A DNA stretch of 64,000 nt from Lineus longissimus (Eukaryota > Nemertea > Pilidiophora > Heteronemertea > Lineidae), in NCBI RefSeq assembly GCF_910592395.1, contig NC_088325.1, positions 9,056,109-9,120,108 of the forward strand, given 5' to 3'. Under the pieces are notes generated by a model, which was not told the origin of the DNA, did not search any database, and worked only from the letters and a program-made list of their open reading frames with translations. Below are positions 36,428 through 46,318 of this stretch, in pieces; position 1 is the first letter of the stretch, and each line of letters opens with the position of its first letter. Position numbers and translations under genes: made by a program.

Positions 36428-38200
36428 CTGAAAAGATACAGACATACCATCGATAAACAAATAGCGCAGTGTACGAATGGATAAGAGCATAGTAAATTTG
36501 AGATCAATGAAAGAAAACTGTTCAGTGTTCTGTCTGTCCATCCATCTTCCAACGTGGGGCGGGGCGCACGTTGTCTAAAGGTTAGACAAAGAGATTATTC
36601 AACTTTATGTCTCACTATGCATGTACCAGTACGTAGTTAGAGTCATATTTCCTCTGATCCGAAATCGAAAATTAACGCGATTTGACCTAATTTCAGCATG
36701 CTAGGGGCTTTGTTCGAAAAGGTTAATCTCACTTACATTTATACATGTATATTGCATAGCCTCCGAGTACAGATATTCTTGATCAAATATGATAAGATAC
36801 AGGTTTTTTATTATGCCTGTCACGGAAGAGACGTGCAAATATATCACAGAATGTAGTCCGAGTTTTAAAGTAGGTGTTAAGTTTTCCTGAACAAATTTCA
36901 GCATCATTATAAAGAAACCAATCTACATGCAACACATCTAAAATATTTCATAATGGAAATTCCGGAAGAGAGACAAATCCGAACGATTGTACCTTCCGTG
37001 ACACTTTTAATATAATTATAACGGATCAAAAGACGAAAAAAATACTTTTGTCAATTTTTCATTTTATGGTATCAGTCAAACTTGAAAGACAGAGAGTTTG
37101 AGATCCGGCATTTCTGGTCTTGACCGAAAATCTTCAAAATATCACAATTTTCACAATTGTTATGCTATTGAGCTGCAATATAGTGTAGAGTTGTCAAACA
37201 TACGTATCTTACCACCTGTAAAATATCGAACTTATATGCACAAGACTTTTTGAATTATGTTAGTTTAACAAGTTTACTCGTTTTTTCTGGGCCACCGATA
37301 CGAGGTCGAAAGTTGGTCTATGAGTTACTGTCACCTAGGGGTACATATGTACAGTAATATGGATAAATAGTTTCAGTGGTTACGAAATTTGACAAGAACT
37401 CTCACCTCCATTTCCTTCAAAAGCTGGTCAAGGTCAAAACCCGTACAATATATTATGTCCTCTCCCAAGATGTATATGCCATAAAAAAATCAGTAAGCTA
37501 TGAACAATATCAGCAAAGTTATGGAATGCTTTCTGTTTTCGCATAATGCCCCATAGTGGCCAAAGCGTAAGTCAGATCACACCGGATATCGAAATCATTC
37601 TACCAGACTCCTGTTCTTCCTTTTTTTAATTGAGTGAAATCTCTAGGTGTTTTAAAGTATAGCCCGGACGCACGACGCACGATCCACAACGCAGGTCGCA
37701 CAACAGACCATATCTTTCTCTAAAAGGTCTATATTTTGAAATACCATACCATAATATGTCCGTCTTGTGAGGAGGGCATAAAAAGGACCGGCAATAAGTC
37801 TCCATTCTGCATCTTGTACCATTTATGACAAGTGTGTCACTGCTTCTTTCTCTTAAAGGTCTATATTTTGAAATCCCTAAATCTATCTTATTCATAAAAC
37901 AATAATGTATGGAATCGATATCAGGCATATCTCGCCTATAAGACAAAGGTAAAATTAAGAACAGAGAGCCTCTCTGTAAATCTCAAATGACCACCTAACA
38001 TATTCTTTCAGCCTCGATTATTTGAACCCTTTCTACAAGGTTGTTTTTCGTGATTTCATACCAAGAAACAGGTTCTGCATCATTTGCCTTCCGCTTTACA
38101 ATTGTTCTAGGGATGTTTGGATGAAGAGGACTTTCAGTGTGTAACCTTCAACTGCTTGTCGACCTCTGCGTGTTTTTTCAATATACTCTCTGCGACTTCT

Positions 38201-39158
38201 TGACGCTAGGGCCCAACGCGCCGCGTAGCGGCAAAAAAGCGAAGCTGGCGAAACATTTATAACGGGTCACCGTTACTTATTATTGGACTTATAGCGCATT
38301 TACGGGGTTGCAACTATTTTGCTTTATAGTGTCACTAGGAATGAAAAGCATGCGACCTAACGCCGATCTATTTGTATAAAGTGATAATTGGAAGGTATAT
38401 AGTAGGAAATATCAATAAAATGATCATTCCATATCGTGTTTTGAGGGCATTTTTGATTGTAAAAAATATATGTGTACGTTACCGGAGTCTCTGCAATGAT
38501 GATTTTATCACAGCAGTCTCGCGCAAGTAGAAGTTCTTTACCTATTAGTTCTTCACTTATTAGTCTGGCGCAAAGCCAGAAGTTTTCCATTACGATTTCA
38601 CGACGATGTTTAACCAGAAGGAGCAGTGCGCGAGATATGCTAATGAGCAGACTTCCCTCGCTTGAGTTTCGGAAGAATGTTCCATATCGCGCTAAGCTGA
38701 CCACTGCTGACCATGACAGGTTAGCAACGGTAGGTTTCTGCTCCCCAACTGGCCTCTTTAGGGTTGGCAGCTCTGTTAAGTCATTATACTTCCTTGGCAC
38801 ATTCTCCCCCCACCCATTTTAAAGGCCACGGGGGACATGTTCCACCTACATGTACTGTACTGCCATTGCAAATGCGGCTGACACTGCCTTCTAGTCTCAT
38901 ATTAAATTTTGCTTTCCTCAATAATAACATTTCTTCTTCTTCAATGCTTTCATCATTCCAAACTTCTCCTCCTCCGACTTTTACAGGGGTACAGTCATGG
39001 CAATCAAAACCCAAATACTGAGACCAAATGCCTGTTGACTGTGCTTTGAGAGAGACTGGCGCCAGTACATGCCTAGTCTCTCTTAAATCACAGTCAACAG
39101 ACACCAACCCCCTCAAACTCAGAAATGACAAACGCCCAACCCTTCCTGCTACCTTAAT
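38201..39158. mobile_element. 958-bp insertion with 6-bp target duplication
   Basis: Flanked by ACTTCT on both sides (38195-38200 and 39159-39164). It starts TGACGCTAGGGCCCAACGCG and ends ACCTTAAT; no inverted ends, LTR ends or poly(A) that I can see. On the minus strand, two overlapping frames (39131-38784 and 38800-38357) of 115 and 147 codons look protein-like. The second has a GTAACG donor after its acidic/basic core, so captured exonic sequence is possible. No family recognised. Confidence 0.8.
39033..39106. repeat. Imperfect hairpin inside the 958-bp insertion
   Basis: TGTTGACTGTG and AGAGAGACT on the left pair with AGTCTCTCT and CACAGTCAACA on the right, around a loop containing GGCGCC. 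May be a small fold-back element or an RNA structure. Confidence 0.65.
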
Positions 39159-39932
39159 ACTTCTGGGTTACTTTTACTAGAGGCGATCATCAGTGCCGTC
39201 CAACCTTTCTGAAAAATGACAGACATACTACCGATAATCAACTAGCGCAGTATACGAATGGAAAAGAGCATAGTAAAGTTCAGATCAATGAAATAAAACT
39301 GTTCAGTGTTCTGTCTGTCCGTCCATCATCTAACGTTGGGCGGGGCGCATGCTTTCGAACGGTTAAACATAGATATTATTCAACTTATTGTCTTACTTCA
39401 TGTACCAGTAAGTAGTAAGAGTCATATTTCCTCTGATCATAAATCGAAAATTACCGCGATTTGACCTAAATTCAGCATGCTAGGGGCTTTGTTCGAAAAG
39501 TTTCATCTCACTTACATTTATATATTGTATAGCCTCCGTGTACAGACATGTTTGATAAAATATGAAATCGAAATAAACAAATAGATGAGAAGCCAATGTC
39601 GAGATTACTTTGAACGGATTCAATTACGTAGACTATTAGTGAAGGGGCCTAGTTTTATTTCGATTGAAATTAGTTTTTTCGGAAAATAAAAACTATATTT
39701 TTGCAGATATTATATGTTTTTTTCGATTTTCGAAATCTTTCTTGAAAAAAATACACTCCGCGATTCGAGGTCAGGCGTGAATCTGCAACAATCATCCCCC
39801 TCCCTCAAAATAATAAGTAATTAAACTAACTTCACTCCATATCTGCATCTTTGGCCTTTGCGTGATCATAGTGATTGACTAATGATTTATCAGGAATTAA
39901 CTTTCGGATGTAGGGGACTTTTAGGGCGTTAC

Positions 39933-40020
39933 TGTTAACATATGCTCCAGCTGCCAATAGAGCATCTACGATCTCAATTTGACCTTCATTGGAGGCAATC
40001 GTGAGCGCCGTCTGGTCCTC
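39933..40020 (-). pseudogene. ANK repeat exon, class A, shortened
   Basis: Starts EDQTALTIASNEGQIEIV. About 11-13 bp are missing at the donor end compared with other class A exons (VNKQKK is lost), which leaves 88 bp to the remaining A/GTAACG site. 88 is not a multiple of three, so splicing in this exon would shift the frame. Confidence 0.78.
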
Positions 40021-40821
40021 CTGAAGGAAGATAGACATAAGAAATAATCAAATATTGAAATATTGAAATATTGAAATAGACGAATAGATTTTTAAAGCAT
40101 GAGTGCATGTCGTTTTTGAACTGAGTCAACGAGCAAATGTGTATTGTCAATTCTTTACACCTGTATACTTGTACATTTGAGACCTGCGATAGGTTATTAA
40201 TGAAATTCAAATTGTAGAGTTTTGCGTCTTTCTTTTGGGTTTTTTTCAATGAGAAAATCCATTCGCGATACCAAAGCGTAAGTCAGATCACGCCGGATAT
40301 CGAACTCATTCTACTAGACTCCTGTTCTTACATTTTTGAAATGAGTGAAATATCTAGGTGTTCTAAAGTTTTAGCCCGTGCGCACGACGCACGATCCACA
40401 ACGCACAAAGCACAGCATACCATACCATAGGACGTCCGTTATGCGACGAGGGCATAAAAAGGACCGGCAATAAGTCTCCATTCTGCATCTAGTACCATTT
40501 ATGACAAGTGTGTCACTGCTTCTTTCTCTAAAAGGTCTATATTTTGAAATATCTAAATCTATCTTATTCATAAAACAATAATGTAAGGAATCGATATCAG
40601 CATATCTCGCCTATAAGACAAAGGTAACATTAAGAACATAGAGCCTCTCTCTATAAAACTCAAATGGCCACCTAACATATTCATTCAGGCTCGATTTGTT
40701 GGATCCTTTCTACTAGGTTGTATTTGGTGATTTCGTCCGAAGTAACAGGTTCTACATCATTTGCCTTCCGCTTTCAATTGTTCTAGGGATGTTTAGATGA
40801 AGAGGACTTTTGGTGTGTTAC

Positions 40822-40920
40822 CTCATCCTGCTTGTTGACCTCTGCTTGATATATCAATAGACACTCTACGACTTCTGGGTTATCATTTTTAGAGGCCATC
40901 ATAAGCGCCGTCCGGCCGTT
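40822..40920 (-). CDS. ANK repeat exon, class B (most 5' seen)
   Basis: 99 bp, phase 0-0. Starts NGRTALMMAS; residues 11-14 KNDN, 20 Cys, 23-25 IYQ; ends VNKQDE. Acceptor TACTTTCAG, donor GTAACACAC. First in transcript order within the window. Confidence 0.83.
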
Positions 40921-41220
40921 CTGAAAGTAGACAGACATACTATCGATAATCAAATAGCGCAGTATACGAATGGATAAGAGCATAGTAAATTTGAGACCAA
41001 TGAAAGAAAACTGTTCAGTGTTCTGTCTGTCCGTCCATCTTCCAACGTGGGGCGGAGCGCATGTTGTCTTACTGTTAGACAAAGAGATTATTCAACTTGA
41101 TGTCTTACTACATGTACCGGTAAGTACTTAGAGTCATAATTATTACTCTGATCAGATATCGAAAATTAACGCGATTTGACCTAAATTCAGCATGCTAATG
41201 GCTTTGTTCGAAATGGTTCA

Positions 41221-42088
41221 TGCTGTTTGGTTGCGGGTCATTTAGAACACAATATGGTTTATTTTGTTACAGCCTGTATGCTGCTAGCCTTTGTGGACGC
41301 CTGTGAGACTTGTTTACAAACACGGTTTATTTTAGACGTTTGCATTTACTTACTTATGTAAGCGCATAGGTTCATTTCTGGCAGAGTTTTCTATACTCAG
41401 CCATTCGTGTACAGAGCTCTTTGGTTTGGAGACCAGAAGAACGTTTGCTCATGTTGCTCCTTCTTGGACAGTTTACTCCAAGTTTCGACGTTTGTGATTA
41501 ATTCTTTCCAAGCTTAATGGAAATAATGCTTTTCTTACTGTGTGTCGGGCTTTGTGTCTCGAGGGATATTTCGAACTACATGTATATATTGGCACAGACC
41601 TACATAGACTAGTGCACATGTGATACAGCTATTTCGTAAGGTCGTTTAAAACAAGTCTCTGTGGCGGCCGCAAGGAGGAGCACTTTACGTTTACGTGTAC
41701 GTGTATGTATTGTCGTACTTCATGTTAGATATACATGTATGTACTTCTTGTTGGATGTGTACTTCCTGTTTGTCATGCAAGGACTTCGTAAAAACGTGAC
41801 TTCTCTTCGCCACTCACTTCCGATACCGGACTTACGATCATCCTGTTCTTTTTCGTGACTACATCTCTATATGTAAATGAATGTGTTTCTACTGGCGGAT
41901 GTGTCTTCTGTTACAGACGGATCGAATTTTTCCTAGCATTCAATCAGCTCTAGTGTTGAAAATTATGATATGTTTATGTTTACCTAACTTGTTCCTGTTA
42001 TTGTAAATAAATTGTGTTTGTGTCAGAAACAGCTTCGAGGTTTTGTTCTTGGGGAAAATATTGGGTGTTTTTATGTAGCTACTGTACA
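41221..42088. mobile_element. Insertion of about 868 bp, possible solo LTR
   Basis: It interrupts the conserved intron text GGTTCA|TCTCACTTACATT. It can be read as TG...CA with an AATAAA at about 42005, as in a solo LTR, but no 4-6 bp target duplication is visible. A CAT repeat at the two borders would fit a 3-bp duplication instead. No coding sequence. Confidence 0.45.
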
Positions 42089-42465
42089 CATCTCACTTAC
42101 ATTCATATATTGTATAGCCTCCGTGTATAGACATGTTTGATAAAATATGATAAGATACAGGTTGTTTATTATGCCTGTCACCGAAGAAACGTGCAAACAT
42201 ATCACAGAATGTAGTCCGAGTTTTGAATTAGGTGTTAAAAAAATATCAGCATCATTATATAGAAACCCATCTACATGCAACATAGCGAAAATATTTCAAA
42301 ATGGAAATTCAGGAAGAGTGACAAATCCGAACAATTGTACCTTCCGTGTCACTTTTAATATAGAACGGATCAAAAGACCAAAAAAACAAAAAAAAACTTT
42401 TTAACAATTTTTCATTCCATGGTATCAATCAAGCTTGAAAGACAGAGAGTTTGAGATCCGCGACT
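42089..42465 (-). repeat. Truncated ANK intron module
   Basis: Matches the intron upstream of class B exons (TATTGTATAGCCTCCGTGTA to GACAGAGAGTTTGAGATCCG), then breaks off abruptly near 42465. This is the upstream edge of the array in this window. Confidence 0.75.
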
Positions 42466-42931
42466 TACAGCAAAACTTGTACGTATACTTATACGCATCT
42501 GCGTTCGTTTTTGGAATAGGAAAATGATTTGAGAAAACCCCAACTTACGTGATGGCCAATTACAGTTCGGCATACAAACGCGCGATATTTTGGCGAATTG
42601 CTCTAATTATTGACTTTTCATGGCTATAAGGCCGGTTTATTAGACTCAATCAGGCACGCCTGCCAAGAACTCATGCAGGGCACAACATACATCCGCACTC
42701 TCGTACTGTTTGGTCGAGAATGGAACGGAACTCGGCCTCTGTTAAAAGTAAAGACAGATCGGTTAACCGCAAGATATGAAAAAAATATTATGAAAGTGAT
42801 TATGGTTGCAGGGTTTCACAATTTATCTCATATAGGTTTTTATTTGAATGAGCCAGGGCGTCGTTAATCCTTTGCAAAATCTAACATCGCAGGTTCAGCA
42901 ATAGCTGGTGCTCACACTTCATGCGTTGGCC
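42466..42931. other. No gene recognised
   Basis: A plus-strand frame at 42610-42867 (85 codons) has no feature I recognise. I see nothing else. Confidence 0.4.
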
Positions 42932-43521
42932 TACAGGGTGCATCATAAAAAATGGCATGAGTTCGGTGATCCAATCTGTTTTTTTGCGCGAGAGCCGCTG
43001 TGTGAATATAGGTTGCAGCACTAGCATTTCTGATTTATAGTGCTGCCGTCTGAATTCACAATAAGCTCTCGTGCGATTTGTATTTCTTTTTTTGTTTTTG
43101 TTTTTGTTTACTTTTTTCTTGTTTTTAATTGTATAAGTTTGCAAATATTTTGGTCGGTTAACAGCTCCAGCCTTCATCTGGCAGGTAAAGAAACTCTAAA
43201 TCGGCTTCGTCGTCTTCATCATCTGGTGCTGGATGTAGACTGCTATATAAGTCATGAGACTAGTCTTAAAACGGTCTTAAAGCATTTTTAATCGAGTTTT
43301 AAACTAAAGTTTGCTGAGAGGTCAAAGTCGGTTTGAGCTTAAAACTTTCTTAAACCTTTGTCTTCAAAACTGACTAAACCCAATTTTTGACCTCACTCAT
43401 TGCAAACAGTCATACGTCCTGTTTATTTCGACTAACCTATCGAACAAGAATAAAATTCTTGAAAATGTTTTTAGTCGAAAATCCAATGCCATTTGTTCCA
43501 TTTTTCATGGGACACCCTGTA
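42932..43521. mobile_element. MITE-like element with TACAGGGTG ends
   Basis: The left end reads TACAGGGTGCATCATAAAAA then ATGGCAT. The right end, reverse complemented, reads TACAGGGTGTCCCATGAAAA then ATGGAACAAATGGCAT. Such ends are common in mariner-like elements. About 590 bp, with a T-rich centre and a GCAGCACTA hairpin near 43015-43050. No transposase. Confidence 0.55.
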
Positions 43522-44076
43522 CGTGCTATTCCTCATGGCAGTTGGCCTTGCGAAGTTACGCAACCCTGTTATTAACAGATCACCGGCAGAAACTTACAAC
43601 AGGTCTTTTTTCACCAAGGCCTGGTGTTTGAGTTGACTGTTATTTTTCTATTGGTCATCACTATTCAATTATCTTCATCAGTATACCCGCCCACGGTTGA
43701 TAACTGTAGCGGTTTAGATACAAAATGTAGGTTCAACGAACTGCCGCGTATGCACTCTTGCAAACGGTGTGAGTTGAAAATCAGTAAATGAAATGAAATA
43801 TGGAAAATATGAATACATGTCTGCGATGTAGCAGCCTAGATACAATTTACTATCTTTCAGATCATAACGCGATGTTTTTTGTCGTTTATAAGGTTATCTA
43901 ATCACAATCTTAAAATAGTTTAGTAGGGTACCATGTAATCGCTGTTTTGGTCAACGATCAACACAACCATTTTCTTCACCAAAAACGTTAATCTAAAAAT
44001 CCGACACATCCAAATCTCAAATATTACTGACTTATCCACGTCAGAAGGGAGTAAAATTTCGAAAAACTAAAATCAC
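43522..44076. other. No gene recognised
   Basis: AT-rich stretch before the first Polinton gene. It could include the Polinton's left terminal region, but I cannot identify an inverted repeat partner inside the window. Confidence 0.4.
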
Positions 44077-44487
44077 CTAACAGACCTTGGTCAGACATTT
44101 CACCAAAAATCCTACGCCTATCACGCCTCTAATTATAAATAGATATTCGTAATTTTTCATTTCCCCACTTGGTTGGTAAAAATCTCTTAATTCTGCTATC
44201 TTCCTAAGTTGTACTCTTTTCTCTGGGTAAAGTTCGTTGTATAGATCAAAAGACTCATCAACATTTTGAAAATCCATTGCACTTTCATTTTCTCTTTTCA
44301 ATTGAAGGTAAACAAAATCAGTGGTTTCTTTTCGATGTTCATCCCAAGCCTTAGATTATCTTTATAATTTTTCTACAGCTAAATTGTGTCTTTTCATTTC
44401 GTCTTGATAACCATCTATATATATAGCTTTAAAAAGATACCTAGCCCCAGAAAAGGCAACAGCGTTTACTACGGCACTAATTATCAT
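44077..44487 (-). pseudogene. Polinton-type membrane/structural protein
   Basis: Begins MIISAVVNAVAFSGA, a hydrophobic segment, then a charged coiled-coil-like middle (residues of the KRHNLAVEKL type) and a second hydrophobic segment near the C-terminus (IRGVIGVGFLV). This order matches an uncharacterised protein that I recall from Polinton-like elements of cnidarians and molluscs. Two in-frame TAA codons near 44370 break it. Confidence 0.6.
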
Positions 44488-44741
44488 TCCAGCAATTTAC
44501 AAACTGTGAGAAAATGACAGTTAAATAAATGATGAAACCCCGGGAGAAATAAGTCCCCGAAGAAGAAACTGCCGAGAAATTTTTTTCGAAAGAACAATAT
44601 ATGTGAGACTTATCCTTTAATCCCCAACAGTTGGGTACAATCTATTAGTGCATTTCTACTTATAGATTATGGTCAGCCAAAATACAAGATTGGTGACAGC
44701 ATGTGGATAACCAATACAAGATAATATTTTGTAAATGTTAC

Positions 44742-45049
44742 CTTCCTAGTTTTACAGAAGAAGTTTTTAAGAAGTTTTTAAGATAAAACAAAGAATTTTC
44801 ACAAAACCTATCGTCTACCAACTTGAGGATTATCAATCAGAAATTATAGACGGTTATTTTTACACAGAGGAACTAAGTTACGTTCTAAACCCAGATCAGA
44901 TCGCATACAAGATGGAAACAATTTTACATTACAAAACAGTTAAGGGATAAAACTATGTCTCAATTAAATGGAAAGGATACTCAGAAAAATTCAATGAGTG
45001 GTTACCGATTTCAAACATAAAATCAATTGAAGGTAATTTTTTAAGTTGA
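44742..45049 (+). pseudogene. Polinton integrase C-terminus with chromodomain
   Basis: Retrovirus-like integrase tail. IDGYFYTEELSYV is the SH3-like end seen in Polinton integrases, followed by a chromodomain with YVSIKWKGYSEKFNEWLP. An in-frame TAA precedes the KWKGY segment and another break lies near 44785. The catalytic core is not found upstream. Opposite in strand to the neighbouring genes. Confidence 0.75.
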
Positions 45050-45098
45050 ATTTTTAATGTTTTTGAGGGTTTTTTAAGTTGACTTTTTAAAATATTTT

Positions 45099-45645
45099 TT
45101 AAAGACTATCTAACGCAAAGTTGAAAAACCACATATTTCGATTCCTTTCTGCTCTATTTGAAAACTCATAATGTTCTAGAAAGTTATTAGCATTTTGAAG
45201 TTGAAGTTCGTACAGATTGGGAGTTGATTTTGCCCCCTGCTTACGATTTTCTTCTCGACTAATTGGATTTATATTTGACCAATGCCAACATACTTCTGGA
45301 ACATCTCCAAAATGAGCCACTGGCAAAACATGATCAAGTTCTTCATCAACAATATTTTGACCCCCTCTTTGCCAATCCAACCTATCATAAAAAAAACAGT
45401 TAGTACCACCAACGTATTTTTTAAATGCCCCCATTGTACCACAACGACTCATAGAAATCCACATTTTGTGAATCGCTTAAAAGTTTGGGTCTTGATATTT
45501 TTCTCTCCTGTAATTACTACTATAATTTGCACTAAAATCTTTACAATATTTTGCAACCCATCTTTAGATTGACTATTCTTAAAATAGTACCATACGGTTT
45601 TCTAGTTTCACATATTGAACAGCGTTGGTAATCAAAAGTTTGTAT
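45099..45645 (-). pseudogene. HNH-type endonuclease with zinc ribbon
   Basis: The N-terminal part has a CSIC pair (zinc ribbon) near 45615, in a different frame from the main part (45464-45099). The main part has ELDHVLPVAHF, then WSNINPISREENRKQG, which supplies the His, Asn and Asn/Lys positions of an HNH fold. Such zinc-ribbon HNH proteins occur in phages and large DNA viruses. It lies 20 bp from the kinase remnant on the same strand. The frame changes mean that it is not intact. Confidence 0.65.
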
Positions 45646-45664
45646 GAAGTTCATAAATATTTTT

Positions 45665-46130
45665 CTAACATCTCCCATCTAAAACACTAACAATACCAGG
45701 GATAGTCAAATCTTCTCGGTTTTTAATGAATACTTCTTCGTGAAGGTTATGAACATGGTTTAAGTATTCTAAACTAACATATTTTTCCTCCTCACGGTTT
45801 CTTTCTTGCATTCTTCCATAACAAACTTTCGGATATGTTCTAAGATAAATTATAAACTTTGGGAGTTTACCTGTATCGCACATTTTATGAGAGTACTCGA
45901 AATACTTACTCCCCAACTTCTGAAATTGCTTCAGGGTCATATTAATTAATAATTATAATTTATCCATTCGTTCATCGGTTCTGGGATAATGGATACATCT
46001 TGGTATTCTTTCATACCTTCAAGAAACTTAGATTTTCCAGCAGAAATATTTCCCTCAATTATATCATTTATATAATTTTTGATTTCAATGCTTATTGTTT
46101 TATTGTTTGTTGTTCCATTGTTTGTTGCTG
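45665..46130 (-). pseudogene. Deoxynucleoside kinase-like gene
   Basis: The P-loop reads IEGNISAGKSKFLEG (near 46030-46060), followed by IPEPMNEW, the substrate-site EPxxxW pattern. After a stop, the C-terminal part has IIYLRTYPKVCYGRM, REEEKYVSLEYL and HNLHEEVFI, the lid and base of the dNK/thymidine kinase-2 family. The central Glu-Arg-Ser region appears deleted. Viral and animal enzymes share these motifs; the position inside the Polinton suggests a viral copy. Confidence 0.75.
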
Positions 46131-46318
46131 CATTTGAAATAAATTTTTAAAAATAAAACAGGCGTTTTATTCGCAATAGCCAGCGGAAGCTGGCGCCCCA
46201 TAAGGAAATGTTGAAATTCAATTGTCTAAAATATATATATTATCGTCGAATGGATTTAAACTGCGTTTATTATTAACTTCCTCTACAAACATATTGTGCT
46301 TGTCAGATTTTAACACTC

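Larger units (their letters stand above)
38146..39208 (-). pseudogene. ANK repeat exon, class B, split by an insertion
   Basis: Right piece 39159-39208 (50 bp) and left piece 38146-38200 (55 bp) share ACTTCT at the junction. 50 + 55 - 6 = 99 bp, so the exon was normal before insertion. Residues 11-14 SKSN, 23-25 KKH. The donor also differs (GTTACAC instead of GTAACAC). As it stands the exon cannot encode a full repeat. Confidence 0.86.
4535..42465 (-). repeat. Tandem array of one-exon-one-ankyrin-repeat modules
   Basis: Sixteen ANK-encoding exons lie on the minus strand with homologous introns. Acceptors read TATGTCTRTCTT(Y)nCAG and donors GTAACRC in both exon classes, so the exon plus its flanking introns was the unit duplicated. 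Class B exons begin NG(W/L/S/R) and class A exons begin EG(Q/E). A to B spacing is 815-897 bp; B to B spacing is 1520-1817 bp. Subtracting the inserted elements gives 1777 bp (9842 to 16601), 1771 bp (18333 to 27267) and 862 bp (28082 to 33061), matching uninterrupted modules. Every intact exon is phase 0-0, so adding or losing a module keeps the frame. No start exon, signal peptide, membrane or effector domain is visible in the window. Whether it is transcribed cannot be told. Confidence 0.88.

Noticed and set aside
42881-43177. A 98-codon minus-strand frame as a gene
   Set aside because: Lies within the TACAGGGTG-ended element and includes an Asn/Lys run from the T-rich tract.
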